A stretch of DNA of 64,000 nucleotides from Tremella fuciformis (Eukaryota; Basidiomycota; Tremellomycetes; Tremellales; Tremellaceae), in assembly GCA_032768795.1 (NCBI GenBank), contig CP136491.1, positions 496,001 to 560,000 of the forward strand, read 5' to 3'. How positions within the stretch are numbered: the stretch's first letter is position 1; every line of letters starts with the position of its first letter. Of this stretch, positions 54,458-62,760 are shown piece after piece. The notes below the pieces were generated by a model that saw nothing but the letters and a program-made list of their open reading frames with translations, was not told the origin of the DNA and searched no databases. Made by a program: the position numbers and the translations under genes.

Positions 54458-56137
54458 CTATTGACTCATCTGCCCTCCTTCTCCTTGTCTTTCCAATCCC
54501 AGTAACTGCCGGAGCTGTCTTGTCTTCTCGGCCGAAAGGGTCTTGGTCAGGATGTCGGCTCGATTGCTGTCCGTTGGTGTGTATTTGAGCTCAAGCAGAC
54601 CACCAGCTTGATGCTCTCGTATCCACTGGGCTCGCATGTCGAATGCTTTGTTCAACTTGAACCCGTGTTGATGTTTGGCCAGTTGAATGGCCCCATTGTT
54701 GTCGTTGTAGATGGGCACTGCTCCATCTATGCCTAGGTCGAGGTCGTTCAATAGTTGCCTGAGCCATATTGCCTCTTTGCCCGCTTCTGTCGATGCAAGG
54801 AGCTCTGCCTGTGTCGTCGACAGTGCGACTGTCGGTTGTCGCCTGCTTTTCCATGATACGATGCCTCCGTAGGTGTTGAAGATATAGCCAGTTGTTGATC
54901 GGCGTGTATCGAGACATCCACCCCAGTCTGCGTCCGCCCATCCCAACAGTGCTCGTCTCCCTCCATGAGCATCGAAGGTGAGAGCAAGATCCGAGGTTCC
55001 TCGAAGATACCTCAGTAGGTGCTTTGCGGCCCTCCAATGCGCGAGTGACCATTTGCTTATGAAGCGACACAGCAGTGAGGCTGCGTAGGCGATGTCGGGT
55101 CGGGTGATAGTGGCGATATAGAGGATTGACCCGGCGAGTGCAGGAAACGGTTTGTCTCGAGCCTCCTCGACCTCCTTTGGCGTAGCCTCGACGAGCTTTG
55201 CGTCTGGCAAGATTGTCTTGCAGGCTTTCCCGGTTTCACCGAAGCGTTGAAGAACTGCCTCGATGTAGTGCTCTTGTGATAGGTACATCTTCTTGTTTGG
55301 CCTGTCTCGGTAGATGTTGATACCGAGGAAGTATGAGACCGGTCCTTGATCCTTGCACTCAAGTTCCTTGTCGATCCTCCGCTTGATCTCGTCGATTGTT
55401 GATCGATCGTTGCCGGCTATGAGCATGTCGTCAACATGGACTGAGATCATGCACCGCTTGTGTCCTTGTCGCAGCGAGTAGATGCATGGGTCCGCTAGGG
55501 TCGGTTTGAAGCCTAGCTCCCGTAGGAACTCGTCGAGGCGCTTGTTGAACAAGTGCGGTGATTGTCGGAGACCGTATAATGACTTCCGGAGGTGCAGGAC
55601 GTGATCGGCAGCGATGTCGCTACCTTCTGGTGGCTCGATGAAGATGTCCTTGTCGATATTGGCCTTGAGGAATGCGCCGATGATGTCGATTTGGTCGCAT
55701 TCCCAGTCGAGGTAGTTAACGATGGTGAGGAATAGGCGGAATGAAGACTTGTGGGTGACCGATGCAAAGAGTTCGTCGAAATCCCGTCCTGAGACTTGTT
55801 GGAACCCTCTCACGACGAATCTAGCCTTGTATTGGCTTGCTTTGCCCGTGTCCCCGTCGATTTTGCGGGTGAAGACCCATTTGCCTGTAAGGGTGCGGTG
55901 GTTCTCTCTGGGGACTTTCTCCCACACTCCGTATTTCTCCATCTTTGTCATCTCCTCGTCCATGGCCCTGTTCCACTCCTCCCAGTCTGCAGCTCGACGA
56001 GCTTCGGTGTATGACTGAGGGTTGGTGAGTGACTGGGCTGATAACGCGTGCTCGATGGCTACTCGGTTATAGTCCATGTCGATGTCGTGCAGAGGGTGAT
56101 GACTGGGCTCTTGACCTGCTAGTCTCCCGGACCGTCT
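54458..56137 (-). pseudogene. Copia outer polyprotein, reverse transcriptase/RNase H half
   Basis: The C-terminal half of the outer polyprotein is an open frame ending at the stop 54458-54460. It includes the start of the reverse transcriptase (LTGKWVFTRKIDGDTGKA), the catalytic MISVHVDDMLIAGND, and RNase H with DTRRSTTGYIFNTYGG and LSTTQAELLASTEAGK. The frame is broken only by the inner element at 56138; its other part lies at 61188-64000. The catalytic box reads HVDD rather than the usual YVDD, in both copies. The stretch is about 560 codons. Confidence 0.9.
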
Positions 56138-56455
56138 CGACGGAATCGTAGCTCTGAGGCAATGGGATTCCGGTCACCTGTTGCCCGCTCAGCACTTGCT
56201 ATGAGTGATGCATTCGGACTTACCTGTTGCCCGCTCAGCACTTGCTATGAGTGATGAGGAGGGCAACAGGCGGCGGCATTCTACAAGGTCGTCGAGGGTG
56301 TCGGCGTTATATGCGGAGTTATCGTTGTGGCAGCTTCCCCTGCCTCGTCGAGGATGAACCTCGTCGAGGCACAACCTCGTCGAGGATGTGTGTGCCTCGA
56401 CGAGGCTACTCGAGGCTGAGTCAAGCTCATGTGAGCGTACTACCTATTTCCGTTG
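56138..56455 (-). repeat. Copia inner element 3' LTR (318 bp)
   Basis: It matches 60865-61182 by eye over its length. It contains a 34-bp direct repeat (CCTGTTGCCCGCTCAGCACT...) twice, separated by about 13 bp, then four CCTCGTCGAGG-type palindromes. Confidence 0.93.
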
Positions 56456-56474
56456 CCTCCCCTCGCGAGCATGT

Positions 56475-59400
56475 CTATTGACTCTGCTGCTCTGCTTCTC
56501 CTTGTCTTCCCAAGCCCAGTAGCTGCCGAAGCTGTCTCGTCTTCTCGGCCGAAAGGTTCTTGGTCAGGATGTCGGCTCGGTTGCTGTCCGTTGGTGTGTA
56601 TTTGAGCTCAAGCAGTCCACCAGCTTGATGCTCTCGTATCCACTGGGCTCGCATGTCGAATGCTTTGTTCAGTTTGAACCCGTGTTGATGTTTGGCCAGT
56701 TGAATGGCTCCATTGTTGTCGTTGTAGATGGGCACTGCTCCATCTATACCTAGGTCGAGGTCGCTCAATAGTTGCCTGAGCCATATTGCCTCTTTGCCCG
56801 CTTCTGTTGATGCTAGGAGTTCGGCCTGTGTCGTCGAGAGTGCGACTGTTGGTTGTCGCCTGCTTTTCCATGACACAATGCCCCCGTATGTATTGAAGAC
56901 GTAGCCGGTTGTAGATCGACGTGTGTCGAGACATCCACCCCAGTCTGCGTCTGCCCAGCCTAGCAGTGCTCTTCTCCCTGCATGTGCGTCAAAGGTGAGT
57001 GCGAGATCTGATGTTCCTCGCAGGTACCTCAACAGGTGCTTTGCGGCCCTCCAGTGTGTGAGAGACCATTTGCTGATGAAGCGACAGAGCAGTGATGCTG
57101 CGTAGGCGATGTCGGGTCGGGTGATCGTGGCAATATAGAGGATTGACCCGGCGAGTGCTGGAAATGGTTTATCTCGAGCCTCGTCGACCTCCTTTTGCGT
57201 AGCCTCGACGAGCTTTGCGTCTGGCAAGATTGTCTTGCAGGCTTTGCCGGGTTCACCGAAGCGTTGAAGAACTGCCTCGATGTAGTGCTCTTGTGACAGG
57301 TACATCTTCTTGTTTGGCCTGTCTCGGTAGATGTTGATACCGAGGAAGTAAGAAACCGGTCCTTGGTCCTTGCACTCGAGTTCCTTGTTGATCTTCCGTT
57401 TGATCTCGTCGATTGTTGATCGATCGTTGCCAGCTATGAGCATGTCGTCAACGTGGACTGAGATCATGCACCGCTTGTGTCCTTGTCGCAGCGAGTAGAT
57501 GCATGGATCCGCTAGGGTCGGTTTGAAGCCTAGCTCCCGTAGGAACTCGTCGAGGCGCTTGTTGAACAAGTGCGGTGATTGTCGGAGACCGTATAGTGAT
57601 TTCCGGAGGTGCAGGACGTGTCCGGCGGCAATGTCGCTGCCTTCTGGTGGCTCGATGAAGATGTCCTTGTCGATGTTGGCCTTGAGGAATGCTCCAATGA
57701 TGTCTATTTGGTCGCATTCCCAGTCGAGGTAGTTGACGATGGAGAGGAATAGGCGGAATGATGACTTGTGGGTGACCGAAGCAAAGAGTTCGTCAAAATC
57801 TCGTCCTGAGACCTGTTGAAATCCTCTCACGACGAATCTGGCCTTGTGCTGACTCGCTTTGCCCGTGTCCCCGTCGATCTTGCGAGTGAATACCCATTTG
57901 CCTGTAAGAGTACGGTGATTCTCCTTGGGGACCATCTCCCACACTCCGTACTTCTCCATCTTTCCCATCTCCTCGTCCATGGCCGATTTCCAATCCTCCC
58001 AGTCTGCGGCTCGACGAGCTTCGGCGTAAGACTGGGGGTTGTTGAGTGACTGGGCTGATAACGCGTGCTCTATGGCTACTCGGTTATAGTCCATGTCGAT
58101 GTCGTGCAGAGGGTGATGACTAGGTTCTTGGCCTGCTAGTCTCCCCGACCGTCTTGGCTCATCTGCATTGGCCGCTGTGGGCTCGTTTAGTCGACGATCG
58201 GGATCCTCTGGTCCGTCGTCGGGATTCGGTTCCGGGCTCGGTGCATCCTCTCGAATGTACTCATTGGCCCAGCCTCTCCCTTGCCTGGGTACGGCTTGGG
58301 GAGGTATGTCGTCCATCTCTTCCCCTTGTTCCTCTTCTTCTGGTTCCTCCCCTGCCTCGACTATCTCGTTCAGCTCGATGGATGTATCGTCATCCTCGTC
58401 GAGGCTCGTCGATGGTCGTCGAGGTCCAGGTTGAGGCGGCTCCAGGATCTGTCGTGGTTCATCTGAACTGGGCGTTGTCTTCCTGCCCGTGATGAATGTG
58501 ACGTCTCGGCTTGCGATGACCCTGTTGGATTGGGTCAGCACCTTGTAGCCCCAGCTCCCTTCTGTGTACCCCAGCAGTCGACCGCATTGTCCCCGCTCGT
58601 CGAGCTTCGATGCGGGGTTCACAACTCGATAGATGCAGTGATGGCCGAATGGCTGCATCCCCTGGTACTGCAGGTCGATATCGTGGTCTGGTCGGAAGAG
58701 CGTTATCGGGATTTTCGCGTGGGAGCCTGGCAGCCTGTTCCGAGTGAAGACTACATACCGCAGTGCATCTACCCAGAACTGGGTTGGCAAGTTCGAGTCC
58801 GCAAGACATGTCCGGATGTCATTGAGGATGGTAAGATGGACGCGCTCGACTCGACTGTTTTGGTTGTGTGCGTCGGTCGGCGTGAGGGTGTGCTCAATTC
58901 CCTTGCTTTTGCACCAGTGGCTGAATTCCTTGCTCGTGAATTCGCCTCCTTGGTCTGAGCGGATGGTCTTGACTGTTCGATCAAGCTGATTCTCTGCCAA
59001 CTTGATATAGTCTTGCAGTGCTTCGGCTGCATCCGACTTCTTCTTGAGTGGTATGGCCTGCACGTATTTGCTGTGGTCGTCATAGCAGGTGAGGAAGTAT
59101 TGGAAGCCTTCTCTCGACTGGACGGTTGCTGGTCCCCATAGATCAACTGATACCTCGACGAGGGGCTTGCTGGCTCGACGAGGGTTAGGTAGAGATGCCG
59201 AGCGCGTTGCCTTCCCTTTCAGGCAATCCATGCATTCGACTCTCCGAAATGACCCTGTCCACTTTGCGCCTAGCTTCCCCTCTTTCCCGAGCTCCCACAC
59301 CTTCCTCATGTTCGAGTGACCTAGGCGTTTGTGCCAGGTGAGGAGGCGAGTGTCTTCGGCTTCAGTGTTTTCTATTGCCTGAAGTGCTCGGTGAATGCGC

Positions 59401-60767
59401 GAGGTGGTGCGTACCGGTGTGTCGTCTACAACCCATAGGTTGCCAAGTTTCTTTCCCCGGAGGATGACCTTCCCTTTCTCGACCAATGTAGCCGAGTCCT
59501 TCGAGAAGCGCCAGTGTGTCCCTGTGTACGGACCGAGGCGCTGTGTTGAGAGGAGGTTGTGCGAGAATGATGGAACGTAGAGGGCGTTGTTGTACCATAC
59601 GTTGTTGAAGGTGAGGCGGCCGGAGTGTGTAGCTTCGACAATCGATCCGTCTCCAATTTGGATCTTGACGGCCTTGTCGAGTTTGGTGAGATGTGAGAGA
59701 AGGTGCTTGTCCTTGATGAATGGACTGGTGGCACCGCTGTCGATGATGATGGAGGTGGATGGGAGGTTGTCGTTGGCGTGTAGTGCAATCTCCGTCGCAT
59801 AATATCCTTCCTCCTTTGTCTCCCTCGACGAGCCTCTCTTGTTCTCACTCGATGAGTCATCCTCTGACTCCATCTGCTCTCTTGCCTTCTTCGCTTGTCC
59901 TCCCTGCTTCCTTCCCTTGGCTGCTTCCCTGGCCGACCTTTGCTCCTGGATGTGCTTCGGCACTCCAATCACTTTCCAGCACTCATCTGTGGAGTGCCTC
60001 CCCTGATCCGGATGGTGGATGCATCTCTTGCTTGCCGGTTTCTGCAGAGATTTGCTGAGCATCCCCATCTCGTTTACGCTCTCGCCCTTTTGTTGACGTC
60101 TGCGATGTTCATCGGCGACCCTATCGATAACCTCGTCAAGGTGGATCTTGTTCGACGAGGTCCCTGAGTAGAAGGTCGATGCGAGGAGGCCGTATGAGGA
60201 CGGTAGGCGACGGATGGCGGCGTATGCGCCAATCTGGTTGGCGAATTGCTCAAGGGTGAGCTTGGAAGTGATGGCGGAGGAGGTGATTTTGGCCAGTTGC
60301 GACCGGATAGCTGTGAGATGAGGTTCGGGGTCCTCATTCTCTGGGATGGTCTCGCCAAATATCGATGACCATAATTCGGCTAGGCGAGATCCGTTGTCGG
60401 CCCCATATGTGGTGACCAGATGATCGTAGAGCCCCTTCGGTTGAGGATTCTCGAAGTCGATCAGGTTCGAGGGAAGCTTGTTTTGGACAGTCTCTGTCAG
60501 ACTGCCGTAGAGAGTGGAGAGGGCGGTGGACTGCTCCTTCTCATGCTCGTATAGAGCAACTGCTCTCTTTGATGTCTCGGCTGCTGTCGCCGGACTTGAC
60601 ACTGGATATCGAGCCTCGACGAGTGCCCGAATCGCTGACGCGTCCTTGGTGATGTGGGGTACGAGACCGGCGGATCCGAGGACGACTCGAATCTCGCGCA
60701 CCCACTGGGCGTAGTTGTCGCGCCCGTTGAGCTTGCGCTCCTCTTTCACCGTCTGCACAGATGGCAT
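56475..60767 (-). CDS. Copia polyprotein, intact (gag-protease-integrase-RT-RNase H)
   Basis: This single ORF of 1430 residues starts at the ATG at 60767. The gag part ends with a His/Cys knuckle-like CIHHPDQGRHSTDECW. The protease site is IIDSGATSPFIKD. The pre-integrase zinc finger is WHKRLGHSNMRKVW with CMDCLKGKA. The integrase core runs from DLWGPATVQSREGF through RSDQGGEFTSKEF to NQNSRVERVH. The reverse transcriptase contains LTGKWVFTRKIDGDTGKA and MISVHVDDMLIAGND, and the RNase H region contains ADWGGCLDTRRSTTGY. Integrase before reverse transcriptase is the Copia order. No stop or frameshift is seen, so it may be active. Confidence 0.96.
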   Translation of the reverse strand: MPSVQTVKEERKLNGRDNYAQWVREIRVVLGSAGLVPHITKDASAIRALVEARYPVSSPATAAETSKRAVALYEHEKEQSTALSTLYGSLTETVQNKLPSNLIDFENPQPKGLYDHLVTTYGADNGSRLAELWSSIFGETIPENEDPEPHLTAIRSQLAKITSSAITSKLTLEQFANQIGAYAAIRRLPSSYGLLASTFYSGTSSNKIHLDEVIDRVADEHRRRQQKGESVNEMGMLSKSLQKPASKRCIHHPDQGRHSTDECWKVIGVPKHIQEQRSAREAAKGRKQGGQAKKAREQMESEDDSSSENKRGSSRETKEEGYYATEIALHANDNLPSTSIIIDSGATSPFIKDKHLLSHLTKLDKAVKIQIGDGSIVEATHSGRLTFNNVWYNNALYVPSFSHNLLSTQRLGPYTGTHWRFSKDSATLVEKGKVILRGKKLGNLWVVDDTPVRTTSRIHRALQAIENTEAEDTRLLTWHKRLGHSNMRKVWELGKEGKLGAKWTGSFRRVECMDCLKGKATRSASLPNPRRASKPLVEVSVDLWGPATVQSREGFQYFLTCYDDHSKYVQAIPLKKKSDAAEALQDYIKLAENQLDRTVKTIRSDQGGEFTSKEFSHWCKSKGIEHTLTPTDAHNQNSRVERVHLTILNDIRTCLADSNLPTQFWVDALRYVVFTRNRLPGSHAKIPITLFRPDHDIDLQYQGMQPFGHHCIYRVVNPASKLDERGQCGRLLGYTEGSWGYKVLTQSNRVIASRDVTFITGRKTTPSSDEPRQILEPPQPGPRRPSTSLDEDDDTSIELNEIVEAGEEPEEEEQGEEMDDIPPQAVPRQGRGWANEYIREDAPSPEPNPDDGPEDPDRRLNEPTAANADEPRRSGRLAGQEPSHHPLHDIDMDYNRVAIEHALSAQSLNNPQSYAEARRAADWEDWKSAMDEEMGKMEKYGVWEMVPKENHRTLTGKWVFTRKIDGDTGKASQHKARFVVRGFQQVSGRDFDELFASVTHKSSFRLFLSIVNYLDWECDQIDIIGAFLKANIDKDIFIEPPEGSDIAAGHVLHLRKSLYGLRQSPHLFNKRLDEFLRELGFKPTLADPCIYSLRQGHKRCMISVHVDDMLIAGNDRSTIDEIKRKINKELECKDQGPVSYFLGINIYRDRPNKKMYLSQEHYIEAVLQRFGEPGKACKTILPDAKLVEATQKEVDEARDKPFPALAGSILYIATITRPDIAYAASLLCRFISKWSLTHWRAAKHLLRYLRGTSDLALTFDAHAGRRALLGWADADWGGCLDTRRSTTGYVFNTYGGIVSWKSRRQPTVALSTTQAELLASTEAGKEAIWLRQLLSDLDLGIDGAVPIYNDNNGAIQLAKHQHGFKLNKAFDMRAQWIREHQAGGLLELKYTPTDSNRADILTKNLSAEKTRQLRQLLGLGRQGEAEQQSQ

Positions 60768-60864
60768 GACGGAGGACCACTTCGAGGCTGGCGGTGCGTA
60801 GGCAAGGTCGACGAGTTTGTTGACGCGTTCTATCTACCGCGACTTGTCGAACGAGACGTTACCA

Positions 60865-61182
60865 CGACGGAATCGTAGCTCTGAGGCAATGGGATTCCGG
60901 TCACCTGTTGCCCGCTCAGCACTTGCTATGAGTGATGCATTCGGACTTACCTGTTGCCCGCTCAGCACTTGCTATGAGTGATGAGGAGGGCAACAGGCGG
61001 CGGCATTCTACAAGGTCGTCGAGGGTGTCGGCGTTATATGCGGAGTTATCGTTGTGGCAGCTTCCCCTGCCTCGTCGAGGATGAACCTCGTCGAGGCACA
61101 ACCTCGTCGAGGATGTGTGTGCCTCGACGAGGCTACTCGAGGCTGAGTCAAGCTCATGTGAGCGTACTACCTATTTCCGTTG
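60865..61182 (-). repeat. Copia inner element 5' LTR (318 bp)
   Basis: This is the 5' LTR in element orientation. It is followed on the plus strand by target duplication CGTCT at 61183-61187, after which the outer element's coding sequence resumes. Confidence 0.93.
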
Positions 61183-61187
61183 CGTCT

Positions 61188-62349
61188 TGGTTCATCTGCA
61201 TCGGCCTCTATGGGCTGGTTTAGCCGACGATCTGGATCCTCTGGTCCGTCGTCGGGGTTCGGTTCTGGGCTCGGTGCATCCTCTCGAATGTATTCGTTGG
61301 CCCAGCCTCTCCCTTGCCTTGGCACGGCTTGGGGAGGTATGTCGTCCATCTCTTCCCTTTGTTCCTCTTCTTCTGGTGCCTCCCCTGCCTCGACTATCTC
61401 GTTCAGCTCGATTGATGTATCGTCATCCTCGTCGAGGCTCGTCGATGCTTGTCGAGGTTCAGGTTGAGGCGGCTCCAGAATCCGTCGCGGTTCATCTGAA
61501 CGTGGCGTTGTCTTCTTGCCCGTGATGAATGTAACGTCTCGACTTGCGATGACCCTGTTGGTTTGGGTCAACACCTTGTAGCCCCAGCTCCCTTCTGTGT
61601 ATCCCAGCAGTCGACCGCATTGACCCCGCTCGTCGAGCTTTGATGCGGGGCTCACAACTCGATAGATGCAGTGTTGGCCAAATGGCTGCATTCCTTCATA
61701 TCGTATGTCAATGTCGTGATGTGGTCGAAAGAGAGCGACAGGGATTTTTCCTTGGGAGTCTGGTAGCCTGTTTCTGGTGAAGACTACATATCGTAATGCG
61801 TCGACCCAGAATTGACTTGACAGGTTCGAGTCCGCGAGACATGTGCGGATGTCATTGAGGATGGTGAGATGGACGCGCTCGACTCGACTGTTTTGATTGT
61901 GTGCGTCGGTCGGCGTGAGGGTATGCTCAATTCCCTTGCTTTTACACCAGTGGCTGAATTCCTTGCTCGTGAACTCGCCTCCTTGGTCTGAGCGGATGGT
62001 CTTGACTGTTCGATCAAGCTGATTCTCTGCCAACTTGATATAGTCTTGCAGTGCTTCGGCTGCATCCGACTTCTTCTTGAGTGGTATGGCCTGCACGTAT
62101 TTGCTGTGGTCGTCATAGCAGGTGAGGAAGTATTGGAAGCCTTCTCTCGACTGGACGGTCGCTGGTCCCCATAGATCGACTGATACCTCGACGAGGGGCT
62201 TGCTGGCTCGACGAGGGTTAGGTAGAGATGCCGAGCGCGTTGCCTTCCCTTTCAGGCAATCCATGCATTCGACTCTCCGAAATGACCCTGTCCACTTTGC
62301 GCCTAGCTTCCCCTCTTTCCCGAGCTCCCACACCTTCCTCATGTTCGAG
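61188..62349 (-). pseudogene. Copia outer polyprotein, integrase part
   Basis: An open frame of the outer element lies between the two insertions. It carries the second half of the integrase zinc finger (CMDCLKGKATRS), the integrase core (DLWGPATVQSREGF, RSDQGGEFTSKEF, NQNSRVERVH) and the acidic linker before the reverse transcriptase. It ends at 62349, where a solo LTR splits the codons for LGHSNMRKVW. Most differences from the inner copy are below about 61950. Confidence 0.88.
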
Positions 62350-62755
62350 TGTCACGAGGCCTGGCCGGTCGTCGACTGATAGGCCCTCTCACACGTGCTG
62401 TCTGTCGATCTGTCTCTGTCCTCCACGAGAAGGTGTGTCCTACAGCCTCTCGTGCGTCGACAACACGGCTGCGCCGTTACTTTCTATCCATGGGACTCAA
62501 TACCACGGTGCTAAGGACGGTCTACGGGTGAGGACTTGTATATATATATCACCCGTGCCCTCCTCTGCACCGCCTTGGGCTTTCTCCTTGAAACACCATC
62601 GACGAGGCTCGAGCTCTAAAGTCGTCGAGGCTACTCGAGCGTCGTCGAGGCTACTCGAGGATCGACGATAGGCTCACGTGTTTGACAGGCGTGCTGGGCT
62701 GGAACGAGGCTCGTAGGCGTGCTTTGGTGATCATGGAGGCGTGGCCGACGTGACA
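62350..62755. mobile_element. Solo LTR of another LTR retrotransposon (406 bp)
   Basis: It begins TGTCACGAGGCC and ends GGCCGACGTGACA, so the termini are TG..CA and inverted (TGTCACG/CGTGACA). It is flanked by the 5-bp duplication TCGAG at 62345-62349 and 62756-62760. Removing it restores the outer Copia frame to match the inner copy. A TATATATATA run lies at about 62538-62548. Its CGTCGAGGCTACTCGAG repeats resemble motifs in the Copia LTR. Orientation is not determined. Confidence 0.85.
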
Positions 62756-62760
62756 TCGAG

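Larger units (their letters stand above)
56138..61182 (-). mobile_element. Complete Ty1/Copia element nested in its own family
   Basis: This 5045-bp element has 318-bp LTRs at 56138-56455 and 60865-61182 and the 5-bp target duplication CGTCT at 56133-56137 and 61183-61187. The internal region has an intact 1430-residue polyprotein on the minus strand. Next to the 5' LTR the minus strand reads TGGTAACGTCTCG, whose TGGTA start fits an initiator-tRNA primer site. A purine tract GCGAGGGGAGG precedes the 3' LTR. The LTR ends are CAACGGAA..TTCCGTCG in element orientation, not TG..CA. The two LTRs look identical, so the insertion is young. Confidence 0.95.

Noticed and set aside
56150..56255. Two 34-bp direct repeats with a short spacer, looking like a tiny CRISPR array
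   Set aside because: Only two units exist, they recur in every LTR of the Copia family, and the organism is a fungus.
62350..62755. Extra internal segment belonging to the Copia element
   Set aside because: The inner copy lacks it, it is bounded by TG..CA and a TCGAG duplication, and it breaks the coding frame. It is an insertion.
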